Source: Heliopora coerulea
Taxonomy: Eukaryota; Cnidaria; Anthozoa; Scleralcyonacea; Helioporidae
Length of the DNA stretch: 64,000 nucleotides
NCBI GenBank assembly: GCA_030142905.1
Contig: JASJOG010000045.1
Coordinates: forward strand, 598,501 to 662,500
Reading direction: 5' to 3'
Shown: in pieces, positions 1-33,921 of the stretch
Numbering within the stretch: the stretch's first letter is position 1
How the letters are laid out: each line of letters opens with the position of its first letter
Program-made: the position numbers and the translations under genes
The notes under the pieces: generated by a model
What the model saw: only the letters and a program-made list of their open reading frames with translations
Told to the model about the DNA's origin: nothing
The model's database searches: none

Positions 1-170
1 CCAACCTTTAGGTGTCCGATATATTGAACACTTTGAGTTAAAGGATTCACCGTTTTCGATTTAAAACTTGATAGAATAAAACGTGCCTAACAATTGCACT
101 ATATACCGTAAATCCTTAAGCAATTCTGAAGCATGAATTTAACTTCATTATAACTTGCCACCGAATATTC

Positions 171-176
171 TTTATT
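171..176 (-). other. Polyadenylation signal of TMEM245
   Basis: The plus strand reads TTTATT, so the minus-strand transcript carries AATAAA 34 nt after the TMEM245 stop codon at 212-210. Position and sequence are typical for a 3' end signal. Confidence 0.6.
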
Positions 177-209
177 TACATCTGGTATAAATTCGGTTAT
201 GACCTCGAC

Positions 210-21122
<20,913 letters not shown>

Positions 21123-21842
21123 CGAACAATTTCATGGCGTTTGGGTACAAAGATCAAAATCCCTTGGGGACTGAAATCGAAATCACCGACAGGGGGCATG
21201 CCTGTGATTTCTCGCAGATGAGATCGTTAGTTTTTTTTCTGTAATTTTTGATATATACATTCTGCAACCAGTCTCCAGAATTAAAAATGTTTAATATAAG
21301 TTATATAAACGTAAAACCTGACAACAGATCGTCATTTTGTTTTATAATCAATAATTTTGTTTTGTAATTTGTTTGATCGTCAATTCATTTTGTTTTATAA
21401 TAACTTTTGGTTTATTACTTTTAAAATTTTATTTTGTGCGTATATTACAAACGGAGCTTGCTCGGTCGGTACATGGGTCGGGATGGAAGGATACAGATTG
21501 AGTACCGTTGTTTAGCCTCCTCCCTTCCATTAGAGTAACTGATGGGGGAAGGGGGGGCGACTTGGTCCCCCCCGAAAATTTCGTCGGGAAAATTTACTCT
21601 ATCCGGAATTACCGAAATGGTTATTTCCCATTTTACTAGCTTGGTTTTATAGAAGCTCTTTTCAACAGATTATTTATATTGATCACGGTCTCAGTATTCA
21701 AAGCAATGTACCTTAATTATATTTTAAAGACTGAACTAAACCGAATTGTCTTTCGCCAGATTTTATGAGCCAGACGGCGTGTGCAAAGGAGAATGAAGCA
21801 GAACGCTGACCGTGTTGATTTGTTTACAATGCGCTAGTGATA

Positions 21843-23244
21843 CAGGGGGTGGACAGAAAGTCGCCGTCCTCAGAAATTATGGGTAACGAAACATAACCGT
21901 CACAGGAAGAACAAATGAGTTTAAAAATGATCGTTTTAGGATGTATGCGTGGAAATAATATCAAATATTGTCTCAAATCTTAATGTTAAAAACTGGTTTT
22001 TTAAAATACACAATCTTAAGCAGTTTTAATAATAACAGTTTACAACTTCCTTGTACATCTCTGATGTTTTTCATTTTGACTCTCGCGAATTCGTTCACAA
22101 AATCATCAATCAAATTTATTTACAAACTTCAACAACAACAGTAATTTCGATACACACTTTTTGTATGTACCATTAAATCCTCAGTTGGCACTCCTTTCGA
22201 TTTGATCATAGCCAGTTTGCATCGGCGAGGCATGCTTTCAATGAGCTGATGCAATCATTCTTCGGGGATTGCTTTCCATCCATTTTTGAGTACTTCAAAA
22301 ACATTGTTTTCGTTTTTCAACTTTAGGTCTTTTGTTAAACGGTTCAACTAAGCCCATAAATTTCTAATGGGATTTAGGACAACGCATTTCCATTCATCTG
22401 TACTTCCTCTAATATGCTCACGAGGAAATCGGATAATCGCAATAAACGATTCTTCTCACTCACAAATAGTTTCTCGGATTTTTTTTCTCCAAAGATGTCT
22501 CTCTCTTTTAAGCGGCACTGAATAGTCTTGAGGGAAACTTTGACCCTCGACTGAGCTTCTAATTTATCAACTACCTATTGTTTGATTGGGGTGCTGGATT
22601 TGGAACTTTTAATAACAAAACGGTCATTTCGATCAGTAGTTTCCGTCCAGAATCAGGAACACGGCAGCAATAACCACTCGATTTTAGCTTGGTACAAAGT
22701 TGGGGGTTTTTTTCTCCAGAATAGCTCATTTTGAATTTTTTCGAAATTGCTTGTGTGCTAACTCCAGTTTTAAGCATTTCAAGAATCTCGTGATTCTTTT
22801 TAATTTTCATCTCAGCCCTTTTGATGCCGACTTTTTAACTCCCTTACTAGCCATATCACTTTCACATAAAAACCCCAATGAAAACGTTGAAAATTGCGCA
22901 TGAAACTGCCTTCTCGGCTAACAATGTTTTATACTTAAGTTATCAACTAAATATTGTGGGATGCATGACATTTTGATGATTTTATGAACAAGTTCATATC
23001 ATCCAATTTGCAACAAATAAGAGAAAATACACCACGTTTTGTGTAAGACATCGTAAAAATTATCGAGAACTGATATATGTTCTAAGCCAGAGCTTATAAA
23101 ATTAGTATTTCGGAAGCTTTTTAGTCAGATCTCGAGGAAAGCATTCCAAAATTATATGGTTTTCCTTAATTTCTGTTCTTCCTGTGATAGTTATACGAAA
23201 TTGGCTATATTTTTGCGGATGGCCACTTTTTTGTCCACCCCCTG
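21843..23244 (-). mobile_element. Tc1-like DNA transposon, full length, decayed
   Basis: Ends are CAGGGGGTGGACAGAAAGT and ACTTTTTTGTCCACCCCCTG, flanked by TA at 21841-21842 and 23245-23246. Length is 1402 bp, close to the usual size of autonomous Tc1 elements. The interior carries a broken transposase on the minus strand. Confidence 0.85.
22190..22854 (-). pseudogene. Tc1-like transposase, disrupted
   Basis: On the minus strand a start at 22854 is followed by an early stop and a frame change. The 22810-22571 frame holds a helix-turn-helix segment, EILEMLKTGVSTQAISKKF, and then GRKLL. Further downstream (about 22365-22200) are LNPIRNLW, a variant of the NPIENLW motif before the last catalytic acidic residue, and LHQLIESMPRRC, a typical C-terminal block. 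Several stops and shifts separate these, so it is not functional. Confidence 0.75.
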
Positions 23245-23454
23245 TAGGTCTCACTTTTGAGATACCAGACATGCTGCAATCGAGAGAACTTTGGGAGTTC
23301 AACTTGATCAGCCCGTTTAATCGTTTAAGAAATTATAATATGAATAGATAATACGAATTCATAATTAAGAAATCAGATAATAAACGGCCCAAATAAAGAA
23401 CCGTTCATTACCACATTTCTCAATTATAAATTCAAAAATAGACGATTAAGAGGC

Positions 23455-23740
23455 CATTTCATAAACGCGTGTCTCTTCTTTTACCAGGGTTTACAAATAC
23501 TTGACAACAATAAAAAGCACTCGGACCACCTCCTCGTCATTTTCATTGTTCTCTAGCGTTTGTGAAACCCTCGAGAACAATAAAAATCACTCGGCCTGCG
23601 ACATGGTGATTCTAATTCTTCTGTCGTATTTTACAAACGAGAAAGAATAGTGAAAATCACTCGATCTACGACCTCGTGATTTTTATTGTTCACTCGTGTT
23701 TGTAACCCCCTGCTAAAACACTTACCCTCGTTTATGAAAT
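23455..23740. repeat. Cluster of direct and inverted ATAAAAATCACTCG repeats
   Basis: AACAATAAAAATCACTCGG-like sequence occurs at about 23506, 23577 and, more diverged, 23649. The complementary GTGATTTTTATTGTTCAC form is at about 23688-23705. Each is adjacent to a GTTTRYAAA-type element. The organisation suggests a palindromic MITE or overlapping copies of one. Confidence 0.55.
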
Positions 23741-24261
23741 ATTACATATAACATTGTAGAGGTTAAGGACAATAGATAATTCCAAGGATAATCAATCTTA
23801 AACACGTTATAAACTTTCTCGGGAAAATTAGGTTTCTGCCCCCCCCAAAAAAAACAAAAAACAAAAAAGCGCTAGTTACGCCACTGCTCGCTTCAGTCGT
23901 TTGTGTAAAATGAAAGGCTGAAGCCAAAAAGAAATGAAAAGCTGCTTGATATTGTTTCAAATCACTTAATGAGCCACGAAACACCAATTATGGCACCATA
24001 TTTGTAAAGTTAAGTTAGTTGATTTATTCGTAAAATGACGTTTTTTAGAGAACGTCTGAACCAAAATTGGTAATGTCTTCTTTCTAATCACTGAAATCGA
24101 TGCTACATGGTCGGCGACGCAATTTTCTCTTTCGCAAACCGTCGATGCCATTTTAAACGGTCGATGCCATCTTGATGTTCTCGCCATCCCCAAGTGTATC
24201 CTTAGCATCCTAACTCTATTAAGTCGCATTCCCTGGTCGCATAAACCAGAAATAGGCTCAA

Positions 24262-24625
24262 AATCTTTTACTTGTTTTTTTTTTTTTTTTATTTTTTTTT
24301 ACTATAAATTCAACGACGGATTATTTGGGTCACCTCACCCAAACCGAAACCCTAATCTAACCGTCCTAGTACTAGTAGCGGGTTTCCTGCCTCGCTTATA
24401 CCCTAACTTGACCACTGGTCGTTTCATTACTCTAATTTTAACATTTTGACTATACAAAAGCTGGAAGAAAATGAAATACTGTAGAGTAAAAAAAGACACT
24501 TCGATCGTGCAAACAAAAAAAACATGTAGAAAAACGACGCGATTTTGTCACGAATTCGAACCCATTATCTGCCAATGGGTCTTGGTTGCACTAACCACTA
24601 CACCAGGTTTACAGTCTCGTTTGAC
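24262..24625 (-). mobile_element. tRNA-derived SINE with poly(A) tail
   Basis: Read on the minus strand, the head near 24620-24540 contains GGTGTAGTGGTTAGTGC (A-box-like) and GGGTTCGAATTC (B-box-like), spaced as in a tRNA. The body follows, and the 3' end is a long A tract, seen as T-rich sequence at 24272-24300. A tRNA-type promoter head plus poly(A) tail is the SINE hallmark. It overlaps an unrelated open frame on the plus strand. Confidence 0.7.
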
Positions 24626-26433
24626 TCTAGCTAAAATTAGAAATTTCAAAAATATCTCATTATTTAGTAAGGGCATGAGGGTACACGTGGGAAACCGAAA
24701 ACATCAGGATGGCATCTACCGTTCCAAATGGCTAGGACCGTTTACAGAAGGGAAAATAGCATCGGCGACCATCGTAGAAAACAAGCCATTTGCTTTTCTG
24801 GGATCGCATCACCGGAGGTCAACGAAAATCGTAGATGACATTTTAACACATTCTGGCTGGTATATCACAGATGTCGCAAAACTGTAATCGATTACGTGCG
24901 TACGGCGCCGGTGTATGATAACTAGGCGCGGTTCTACAGTGGGCTTTAGGGGCTAAAGCCCCCAAAAGTTCTGATTATCCCCCCAAATTTTTTTTCTAGT
25001 TCTTAACACATGAATAGCTATCGATTCATTAGGTTTCGTGAGTGTGTCACAAACAATATGTCTGTGTGTGCTGATGAATAATAATGGCAAAAGTGGCCAG
25101 TGGCCACGTGAAATGTGATTGTGTAACAGGGTTTGGCATTGTTATTTTAGAACAAGGGGGGTCAGAGCCACGGAAAAAAGGCGAGGATTGACGCTTTATT
25201 TGTTGGCAATCAAAATAATAGGTCAAAAACTGCATCGAAAGTGCAGGAAGACACCTCTCGCATGTTAAACGACAAAAACTCAAAAACTTTCCACGGTGGG
25301 GTCTTGGCTGGACAGCCGCATTTGCCAGGCAGTGAAGATCCCAATTTTATCACTAAGTAATATGAGATCTTGGAGTGTTTGTTGCGGCATGTGTCCTTGT
25401 CAAAATTACATTTCCTTATTGCTAATACGCTTTATTACTGTGCCCTTTTTATGAATATCTGTGTTCTTACTACTCTGTGGTAGACACAAGTTTTAAAAAG
25501 ATACTCGTAATTTGCCATAAGAGTTGATCTTTTTTTAGGTGACGTTTGTAATATTGCTAGATAAAATGCCCTCCAAATTACGGGAAATAGCGTTTGCAAG
25601 GTTTTAGAATTTAAAAATCTTCCAGGGGCCAGAAGAATGCTCCCAGACATCCTAGGCGAATACCATCTTAGCAAAAGTGAGATTTAGAGCAGGATCTGTC
25701 CCTGTTGAGAGTAGCCCACCTACACCCAACACTCGGTCGCATCGTTTCCTAACTTCTACAGTCAACTCCACAAAAATTGTACGTCTAGAAACGGACCTGA
25801 TGATAACTAGGGTTTAAAGTGGGGTAAGTATTCCGATCCGTGGCCTCATCAGATTATGATGAATAAAAGGCCTTCTCACCACACAGTAAGAGTAACATGC
25901 AGAACGTTGGTTCTCAAAGTTTACGAAAACTTTACATGGATATTTTAGTGCAAAGTGGTCCGAACAGATAAAGTAAACCAATTTGAGAGATCCTAGGTTT
26001 TCAAAATTTACTTGGAAGCAAACCACCAGGCACTCCCGCTGAGGATTTGCTCTAAGCTTACCGAGTCTACTTGTTCTCTTGTGTTGAACGTGCTGGATAA
26101 TCATTCCATTTGGTTGTTTTGTTTCTTTTTTTAACATTTTTCTTTCCAATCTGTTCCATAGGTTTTCAAGAATTAAGACTTTCATGTTTCTGTATTTCAT
26201 ACTCTGACTTTCTTTGAATTAAGAATACTCTCATTATTGTTGTATATGAATTTATCAAACATTTCAGTTTTCGCCACTTTCTTTTTCGATTTCGTCAGCA
26301 TGGTGATGATCAGTCGTTATAAATATTTCAAATTGCGCGAGCATCTCGGTTTGAGAAACGATAATTTTCACTAACGTTTATTTGGTTAAACATAAAATCA
26401 AAATCAAAAGAAGGAACTGCCTGATTAATCAAA

Positions 26434-29400
26434 ATGAAATCTAGAAGACATTCAGAAGAAGAAAACATATTCAGCGCAAATGATCAGTACATCTACAATG
26501 TGATGTTGAAATTGCCAGATGTTCATAAGTTAAAATCTTTAAAAAAACAAAGTGCAAATCAACCAAATGAGTTGAACGAAGAAGCTAAATCACAGAAAAG
26601 ATCAAGATCAGTGCCATATAATGTATGTGGCAAAGTTTCAGACACTCGTCATTCAAGGCCCCTCAGGTTTTCGTTAGATGTCGAAAAAGAAAAAACACAC
26701 TTGATTGAAGGCAAAATTAAAGTTGCACGAGAGGTAAGGTGAATTGCTTTTAATAAAACAATGCCTGATGCAGTGTGCAATCCAGTGATACAAAGTTGAT
26801 CGCTTATTTACTTTGTTTTGCTCAGCTCGTCCTTAAAAGATTCGTGGCTGTTGTGAAGAAGGTATCGGAAAATAATGCATTTATAGTTCTGTGGAGGAGG
26901 GTGGGGGGGGAGATTTTTAGACCTGATGTATTTCTTATAAACAATAATTTTGAAGTTGATAATTAACTGAGAAGAGTATGAAAGAGTAAAATCGTTTGTC
27001 GTTAGGTAGAGTAAAGTAATGTAAATCGGGTATGGATCGAAAAATATCAATGATGAAAGTTGGCAATTATTCAGTGGTGGGATAAAGTCAGAATCAGGCC
27101 GAGAGACTTACAGTAAAGAGTCGCCGAGTTGAGTTATTTCGGGTAATCTATTCGAGTCGAGTCAAGTAATTTTTAGCACAGGACTCGACTCGAGTCAAGA
27201 CAATTGCTCCCAGAGTCGAGTCGATAGTTACAACTCTCTATTTAGTTGTCATATATTTGGATGGTATAATTTTAGGTGCAACTTCTTCAAAGAGTGTTTA
27301 AACGTATTTTCCAATATGCCATGGAGAGAGGTCAGCATGAAAAAATAATTTCTGACCCAAGATTACGATTGAAAGCTCATCAAACAGACATTAATTCCCA
27401 GAAAGACGAACTTTTTGATCCTGGCAGATTCAAAACCGATTTCCAGGTATTTATATTTACGTCATCCTGTTGAAGGGAAATTGATTTAATCGTTTTGAAA
27501 TTTTAGCACTATCCAAAAATTTCTCCGATAATTTAGGGGTTTTTTCCAAAATGGGCGAAAACGATTACTCGAAAAGTACAGGAGGAAAGGACAGAAAACG
27601 AGATAAATACTCTGGTAAAATTGCTGAGACACCTGAAAGCGTTTCGGCGTTACACAACTGACATGCAACGAGTTCTGTGCAAAGTAGTTAAATACGATAG
27701 GTAGGTTGAGAAACATAAACAATGTACAGCTGCATGTCCAAATTTAAGTTCTACGCAGAGGTTGAAGAAGTTCAATTTGTGAGGGAGATTTGTGGTGGTC
27801 TGTGAAGAACGCATCAAGTGTTTTCTTAAAAATATCAAATCTGTGAACGCCAATTTCGAAGTCATGAGTTGTGGCGTTCCGCAAGATTTAAGTTAGTTAT
27901 TCTGGATAATCCTGTGAGCTATGTCTAAGCAGTTTTCCAAACAGGTCCAATAAAAGGGAAGCGGAGTACCCGTAAAAAACTTGTGGTCCTTTTTAGAGGC
28001 AAACTGGACGACAGTTTTTACGCATGTTATCCAAGTAACTCAGACAACTGCACTGAGATGTGATTAACCACCATTCACAATATCCCAGCCAGTTTGGTAG
28101 GAAAATCCTTGACTTCTTTGTAAAATGTAGTGAAAAAATAGACTGCTAAACTTCCACCTTAAAACATTCACGATAATTACTCCTCAGAAAAAGCAATTCT
28201 CAATACCCAGCCCGCCCTCAGATACCATAGTTGCACCCTTTATATTACTGATTTTAATCTGGATTCAATTTCCATTAGGTTCTTCATATGGTGATTAATC
28301 TAAACCTTGATTTATTATTATGTATTTTGGGGAAAGGTTGTAAGCGTATATATACGAACTGTACATGTCATTAGAAAGATTATTTTCTTTCAAAGTTGGT
28401 GCCTATCATTATCAGTAACCAAAACAAATTAAAAATAACTAATCTGATTCCCTTTCATTGCAAGTCTAGTTCGTTTTTAAAAACTGGCTGCCGGTTTTCA
28501 GTTGGATATTGCTCCCTAATTTGGCCCTGATCAATCGAATGATAGTTGATGAGTGCCCAAAGTCAAGGGCTTCTTGAGGAGTTGTGCAAAATATGTGTCT
28601 TACTGATTCGGGTAGCATTTGGATACTTGTGAAAGTATACTGAGCTTTACGTGAAATTGTGTTCTCTGTACGTTACAAAATCCATACCTCCCAGCAAAAT
28701 TTAATCCGGTCAAATGGGAAAGGAAAATTTTAACTCTGACCAACTCTGATTCTCCTTTGGTTAAGGCTTCATGCATCAAGCGATGGTTGAGTGTACATGT
28801 CCACATAACAAAAGTCGAGGTGCGATGAAAATAATAAGATCGATATGAAAACCTGATAGGTATCTGTGACAGTTCCAATGGACGACAGGATTTTCCTAAA
28901 GGGGGCACCGGCAAATAAGCGTGTCATACCTGCTACCGTGATGGTTGACAAAAAAGAATCTGTTCACAGGACGCCGTAGCTAGTTGCAAATGACTAAAAA
29001 AGTTATAAAACGCCGGCGAGTTCTAGCCTGAGCTGTAGACTGTCTACTGTCTGCGGCGCACTCTGGTAAGTTCACACAGCACAGGACCGCTATTGTGTAA
29101 AAATGTTACTTTAATGTAACGAGCTCATGGGAACGAAACGAAACGAAACTCTGCCGTTATAATCTCACAACGACATCACGTCAGCGTACCCACAATTTCT
29201 TGTGCACTTTTAGGTTCGATCGGCATCGAGTACTAATACGTAAAGGCCATGTTGGTAGATGTCTTTACATCATCTATTCCGGAACAGTTTCTTTTACGAT
29301 GAGTGAAGATGACCATCAGGTGTTTTCAAAGCCAACAGAGTATTACCATTTATACAAGGGTGATTCATTTGGAGTAAGTCATGTTTAAATCTGTATTATT

Positions 29401-30568
29401 TAAGAGGATTCTGTTACCTTTCTTCCTTGGTTGGAAATTTACTTTGAAATTTTTGGCCTTTAATTCGGAAAAATTGGGCTAAAACAAAGGAGAGTATGTT
29501 TAACGTCCTATACCTGGCAGATTTTTTGGGAGTAAAATTAATAAGTTGCCAAATAGCCACAGTGCCAGTTAAAAGGTTAAGAAAAGGCTATAATACAGCA
29601 ATACTAAATATTTTTCAACTGAATTATTTTCGCGGCATTGCTGGCCATATATTGCCGGATTTTACATCGAACGGAAAACTGGCACTATCGGATTATTCCG
29701 AAATAGTTAACTACAACATAGTATTGGTCAAGCTCCAGCAAATTCTGTTAGGTTATTGGGAAAGCCGGTGGAAAGTATTCGGTTGCTGAAGACTAAATGT
29801 CATGTCTTAGTTAACGCCACATATTTTTACTTCTGTTCAGAATTATCCCTTATTGTAAGTTTTCTGCACCATATGGGGCCTGGCAATGATAAGATGGTCG
29901 TCGAATGAAACCTTTGGATGAACTGGTACAAAACAGTGCAAGATCTGCCATGCTTGACCAGGCCTGCAGAGAGACAACAGGAGGCCTGGGGCAAAGTGGT
30001 CATCCTGAGGCCCCCAACCTTCAGATTATGGCCTCTACGCCAAAAAGAGTTTCTTTCGGGTTAAGGCCTTTAAAGCATTTTGAGGAATTCTTAAGAATAA
30101 GGCTCATACAATCTGAAGCCCCTTAGAGTACGAGACCCTGAGGCAATCTGACCCTTGGCCCTCCTCTCTTGCGGGCCTTTGCCTGACGGCAATGTAGAAT
30201 ATATAAGATCAAAGACTAAAACAGAAATTCCAACCCGTGAAGCATGATTTATGTTGCCTTTGGTGGTTTTCATTTCAGTTCGCAAGATTTTATGCCATTT
30301 ATTTATATCAAAAGCTTGGAAGTTGGCCCTAATCTGATGTAATTGATGTATTGTGTAATATGTATGTACATATAATACACGTTCAATCTGCAGACGTACG
30401 TTTCGCTGTACCACAGCTTGTCAGTGTGGCTTGGAACGAACATGGATTGATAAGGGAACAGAGTGCTCAAATCGCTACTCGAGCGGTGGGTGTTGCTTAA
30501 CGCTATTGGTTACCGTTATATATCCATAGAGCGCTCAACAATATCGAAATGTGTGAGCGTATATATGC

Positions 30569-30617
<49 letters not shown>

Positions 30618-33135
30618 CATAAATATATATAGTTAAAAGTTGTGTTGACAACAAAAAGATATCAGTATGAATGAAGATCATAAAACCACTCAGTTTTGTC
30701 TAAATGACTTTTTATTTCACACAGAGTTGTCTGTGAGTGGTGACTAACTTATATAATATTTACATAGTTACGTCAGTCTACTGTTATGTTAATTATCTGC
30801 TAATTACGGGTAATTATCTTTTAATGGTCTTTTAATGGTATGATGATTATTTATAAAACTTCTTTCCATAGAACGCATACTGTTTCTGCAAAATAATCTT
30901 AAAAGCTTTTTCCAAAAAATTGTTAATTTTTATTGCTATTAAGGTCCGGTTTTAGTATTGTTATGATCTCTCTTTCCCTTGATTCCATTGTTAGTCTGTC
31001 CGAATCTTTACATTGGTATATTGGTAAAATGCTGAATTTTTCTTCGTTGCAATTCTTCAAATGTTCACTAACTGTTAGGTGCCTATATTGTTTATGGTGA
31101 ATTTGTTCCTTATGTAAAGTTACTCTTTTTCTGAGGTTTTGGGTCTGACCAACGTAGAAGCTTTTTCATAGAATGCAAATAATAATGTATATAACATTCT
31201 TGGCCTTGCACCTCATATTGGATTTGATAGTCCAAACTTTCCCATTCTTGAGCTTGATAGAATTCCCAGTAAGTAAATGTTCGCACGTTCCACATCTATC
31301 TTTCCCGCATTTTTTTTACGGCTGGGGGTTCGTGTTTGGAATTGGAAAATTTGGCTTGCGTCAACTGTTGTTTCAGGTTTTTTGGCTGTCGTCGGCTGAT
31401 TATAAGAGTCGTTTGTTCCAGTATAGTTTTCATTTTGTTCGAGTTTTCTAGAAATTTTAAGTTCTCCTTGACAGCCCTGGTTACGTTGGGGTTGTTTGGG
31501 TTGTTTGTTATTACCAGCGGTAATATTTTCTCGTTGTCGGGTTTTTTCCTGCGTGTCCACGGAATTTATGTTGAAGGCTATTCCGGTTATTTTAAAAGAA
31601 AACACGTTTCAATTTAATGACAAAACCAAGGAACTGCCATGGGCACCAAAGTGGCCCCTACATACGCTACATTAGTGATGGGATATCTAGAAAAACAACT
31701 GTATGTCAGATATGAAGAAATTTACGGATCAACGGAAAGGGAACAATTTATCAAACTATTCAAGAGATTCTTAGACAATTGTTGTCTTCTATGGAATAAA
31801 TCAAAGAAGAGATTAATGGAATTTCATCAACTCCTTAACAATCTTCACCCAAAAATTAAATTCACGATGGAAATGAGCACCAACAAATTACCGTTTTTAG
31901 ATATTTTACTTTACAAGGAAGGCAATAAACTACATACGGACATTTACTACAAAACAACTGACACCCACCAATACTTAGACTTTAGATCTTGTCATTCCAA
32001 GCATACAAAATCTAATATTCCCTACTGCCTAGCAAGACGGATATGTGCAATTGTATCAAGAACGGATATACGAGAACGACGATTGAATGAACTTAGAACA
32101 TTTTTAAAGAAACAAAACTATCCTGACGCTATTATTACGAAAGGAATTGAGAAGGCAAAAACATAGACATCGAAGAATTACGGACATGCAGGAAAAAACC
32201 CGACAACGAGAAAATATTACCGCTGGTAATAACAAACAACCCAAACAACCCCAATGTAACCAGGGCTGTCAAGGAGAACTTAAAATTTCTAGAAAACTCG
32301 AACAAAATGAAAACTATACTGGAACAAACGACTCTTATAATCAGCCGACGACAGCCAAAAAACCTGAAACAACAGTTGACGCAAGCCAAATTTTCCAATT
32401 CCAAACACGAACCCCCAGCCGTAAAAAAAATGCGGGAAAGATAGATGTGGAACGTGCGAACATTTACTTACTGGGAATTCTATCAAGCTCAAGAATGGGA
32501 AAGTTTGGACTATCAAATCCAATATGAGGTGCAAGGCCAAGAATGTTATATACATTATTATTTGCATTCTATGAAAAAGCTTCTACGTTGGTCAGACCCA
32601 AAACCTCAGAAAAAGAGTAACTTTACATAAGGAACAAATTCACCATAAACAATATAGGCACCTAACAGTTAGTGAACATTTGAAGATTTGCAACGAAGAA
32701 AAATTCAACATTTTACCAATATACCAATGTAAAGATTCAGACAGACTAACAATGGAATCAAGGGAAAGAGAGATCATAACAATACTAAAACCGGACCTTA
32801 ATAGCAATAAAAATTAACAATTTTTTTGAAAAAAGCTTTTAAGATTATTTTGCAGAAACAGTATACGTTCTATGGAAAGAAGTTTTATAAATAATCATCA
32901 TACCATTAAAAGACCATTAAAAGATAATTACCCGTAATTAGCAGATAATTAACATAACAGTAGACTGACGTAACTATGTAAATATTATATAAGTTAGTCA
33001 CCACTCACAGACAACTCTGTGTGAAATAAAAAGTCATTTAGACAAAACTGAGTGGTTTTATGATCTTCATTCATACTGATATCTTTTTGTTGTCAACACA
33101 ACTATTAACTATAGATTTACTTGTGTTCAACCATT

Positions 33136-33189
<54 letters not shown>

Positions 33190-33794
33190 ATATATATATA
33201 TATATATATATATAAATACAGGGTGAGTCAAAAGTAGCGCCCAGTTTCTAGAAAGTTATGCTAATGTTGTTGTTGATGTTTTTAATATGTTACCTTAATG
33301 AGCCCCACCTTATTATGCACGACATGTTCGCCAGTGGTTCGATGAAAACCTTCCTGGAAAGTGGATCGGACGCCGCAGCCCAATTGAGTGGCCGGCACGC
33401 TTCCCAGACCTCACACCGGCAGATTTCTTTCTTTGGGGGACCCAGAAAGACCTTGTTTATCGTGAAAAACCTCGTACTCTTCAGGAATTGAAAGCTAAAA
33501 TCACTGAAAAGTTTGAGGAAATTGATAGCAAACTCTGCAAGCGTGTGTGTCACTCTGTGCCTGCTCGATTGCAATTGTGCATTGATCACGAGGGAGGACA
33601 CTTTGAACATTGCAAGTAAAACAGCCTGTTACAATTCTTTATTCCCTGAAGAAATGGAATAATTTAAAATAAATAATTTGAAAACGTGTCTTTCATTTAT
33701 TTCTACCTTCTTGCACACTGTAATACAAATATCAAACAAACAACAAACTGACAATCCTAAAACAGGTGTTGGGCGCTACTTTTGACTCACCCTG

Positions 33795-33852
<58 letters not shown>

Positions 33853-33874
33853 TGTGTGTGTGTATGTATGTATG

Positions 33875-33921
<47 letters not shown>

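Larger units (their letters stand above)
21123..26433. other. Intergenic region between TMEM245 and CNBD2-like gene
   Basis: The 5' ends of both genes face each other across 5.3 kb. The region contains the Tc1-like element (21843-23244), a palindromic repeat cluster (23455-23740), a hAT-like right end (GTTACGCCACTG near 23885) and a SINE (24262-24625). Nothing further was recognised between 24900 and 26400. Confidence 0.6.

Noticed and set aside
24471..24887. 138-codon open frame on the plus strand
   Set aside because: Its first third is antisense to a SINE head. The rest (FSKGMRVHVGNRKHQDGIYR onward) matches no family I recognise and has no splice context.
25814..26200. 128-codon minus-strand open frame upstream of the CNBD2-like gene
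   Set aside because: No recognisable domain, no neighbouring exons in phase, and composition like surrounding non-coding DNA.
29496..29789. 97-codon plus-strand frame between CNBD2 exons 4 and 5
   Set aside because: The exon 4 to exon 5 join is already in phase and completes the phosphate-binding cassette, leaving no place for it; no known domain.
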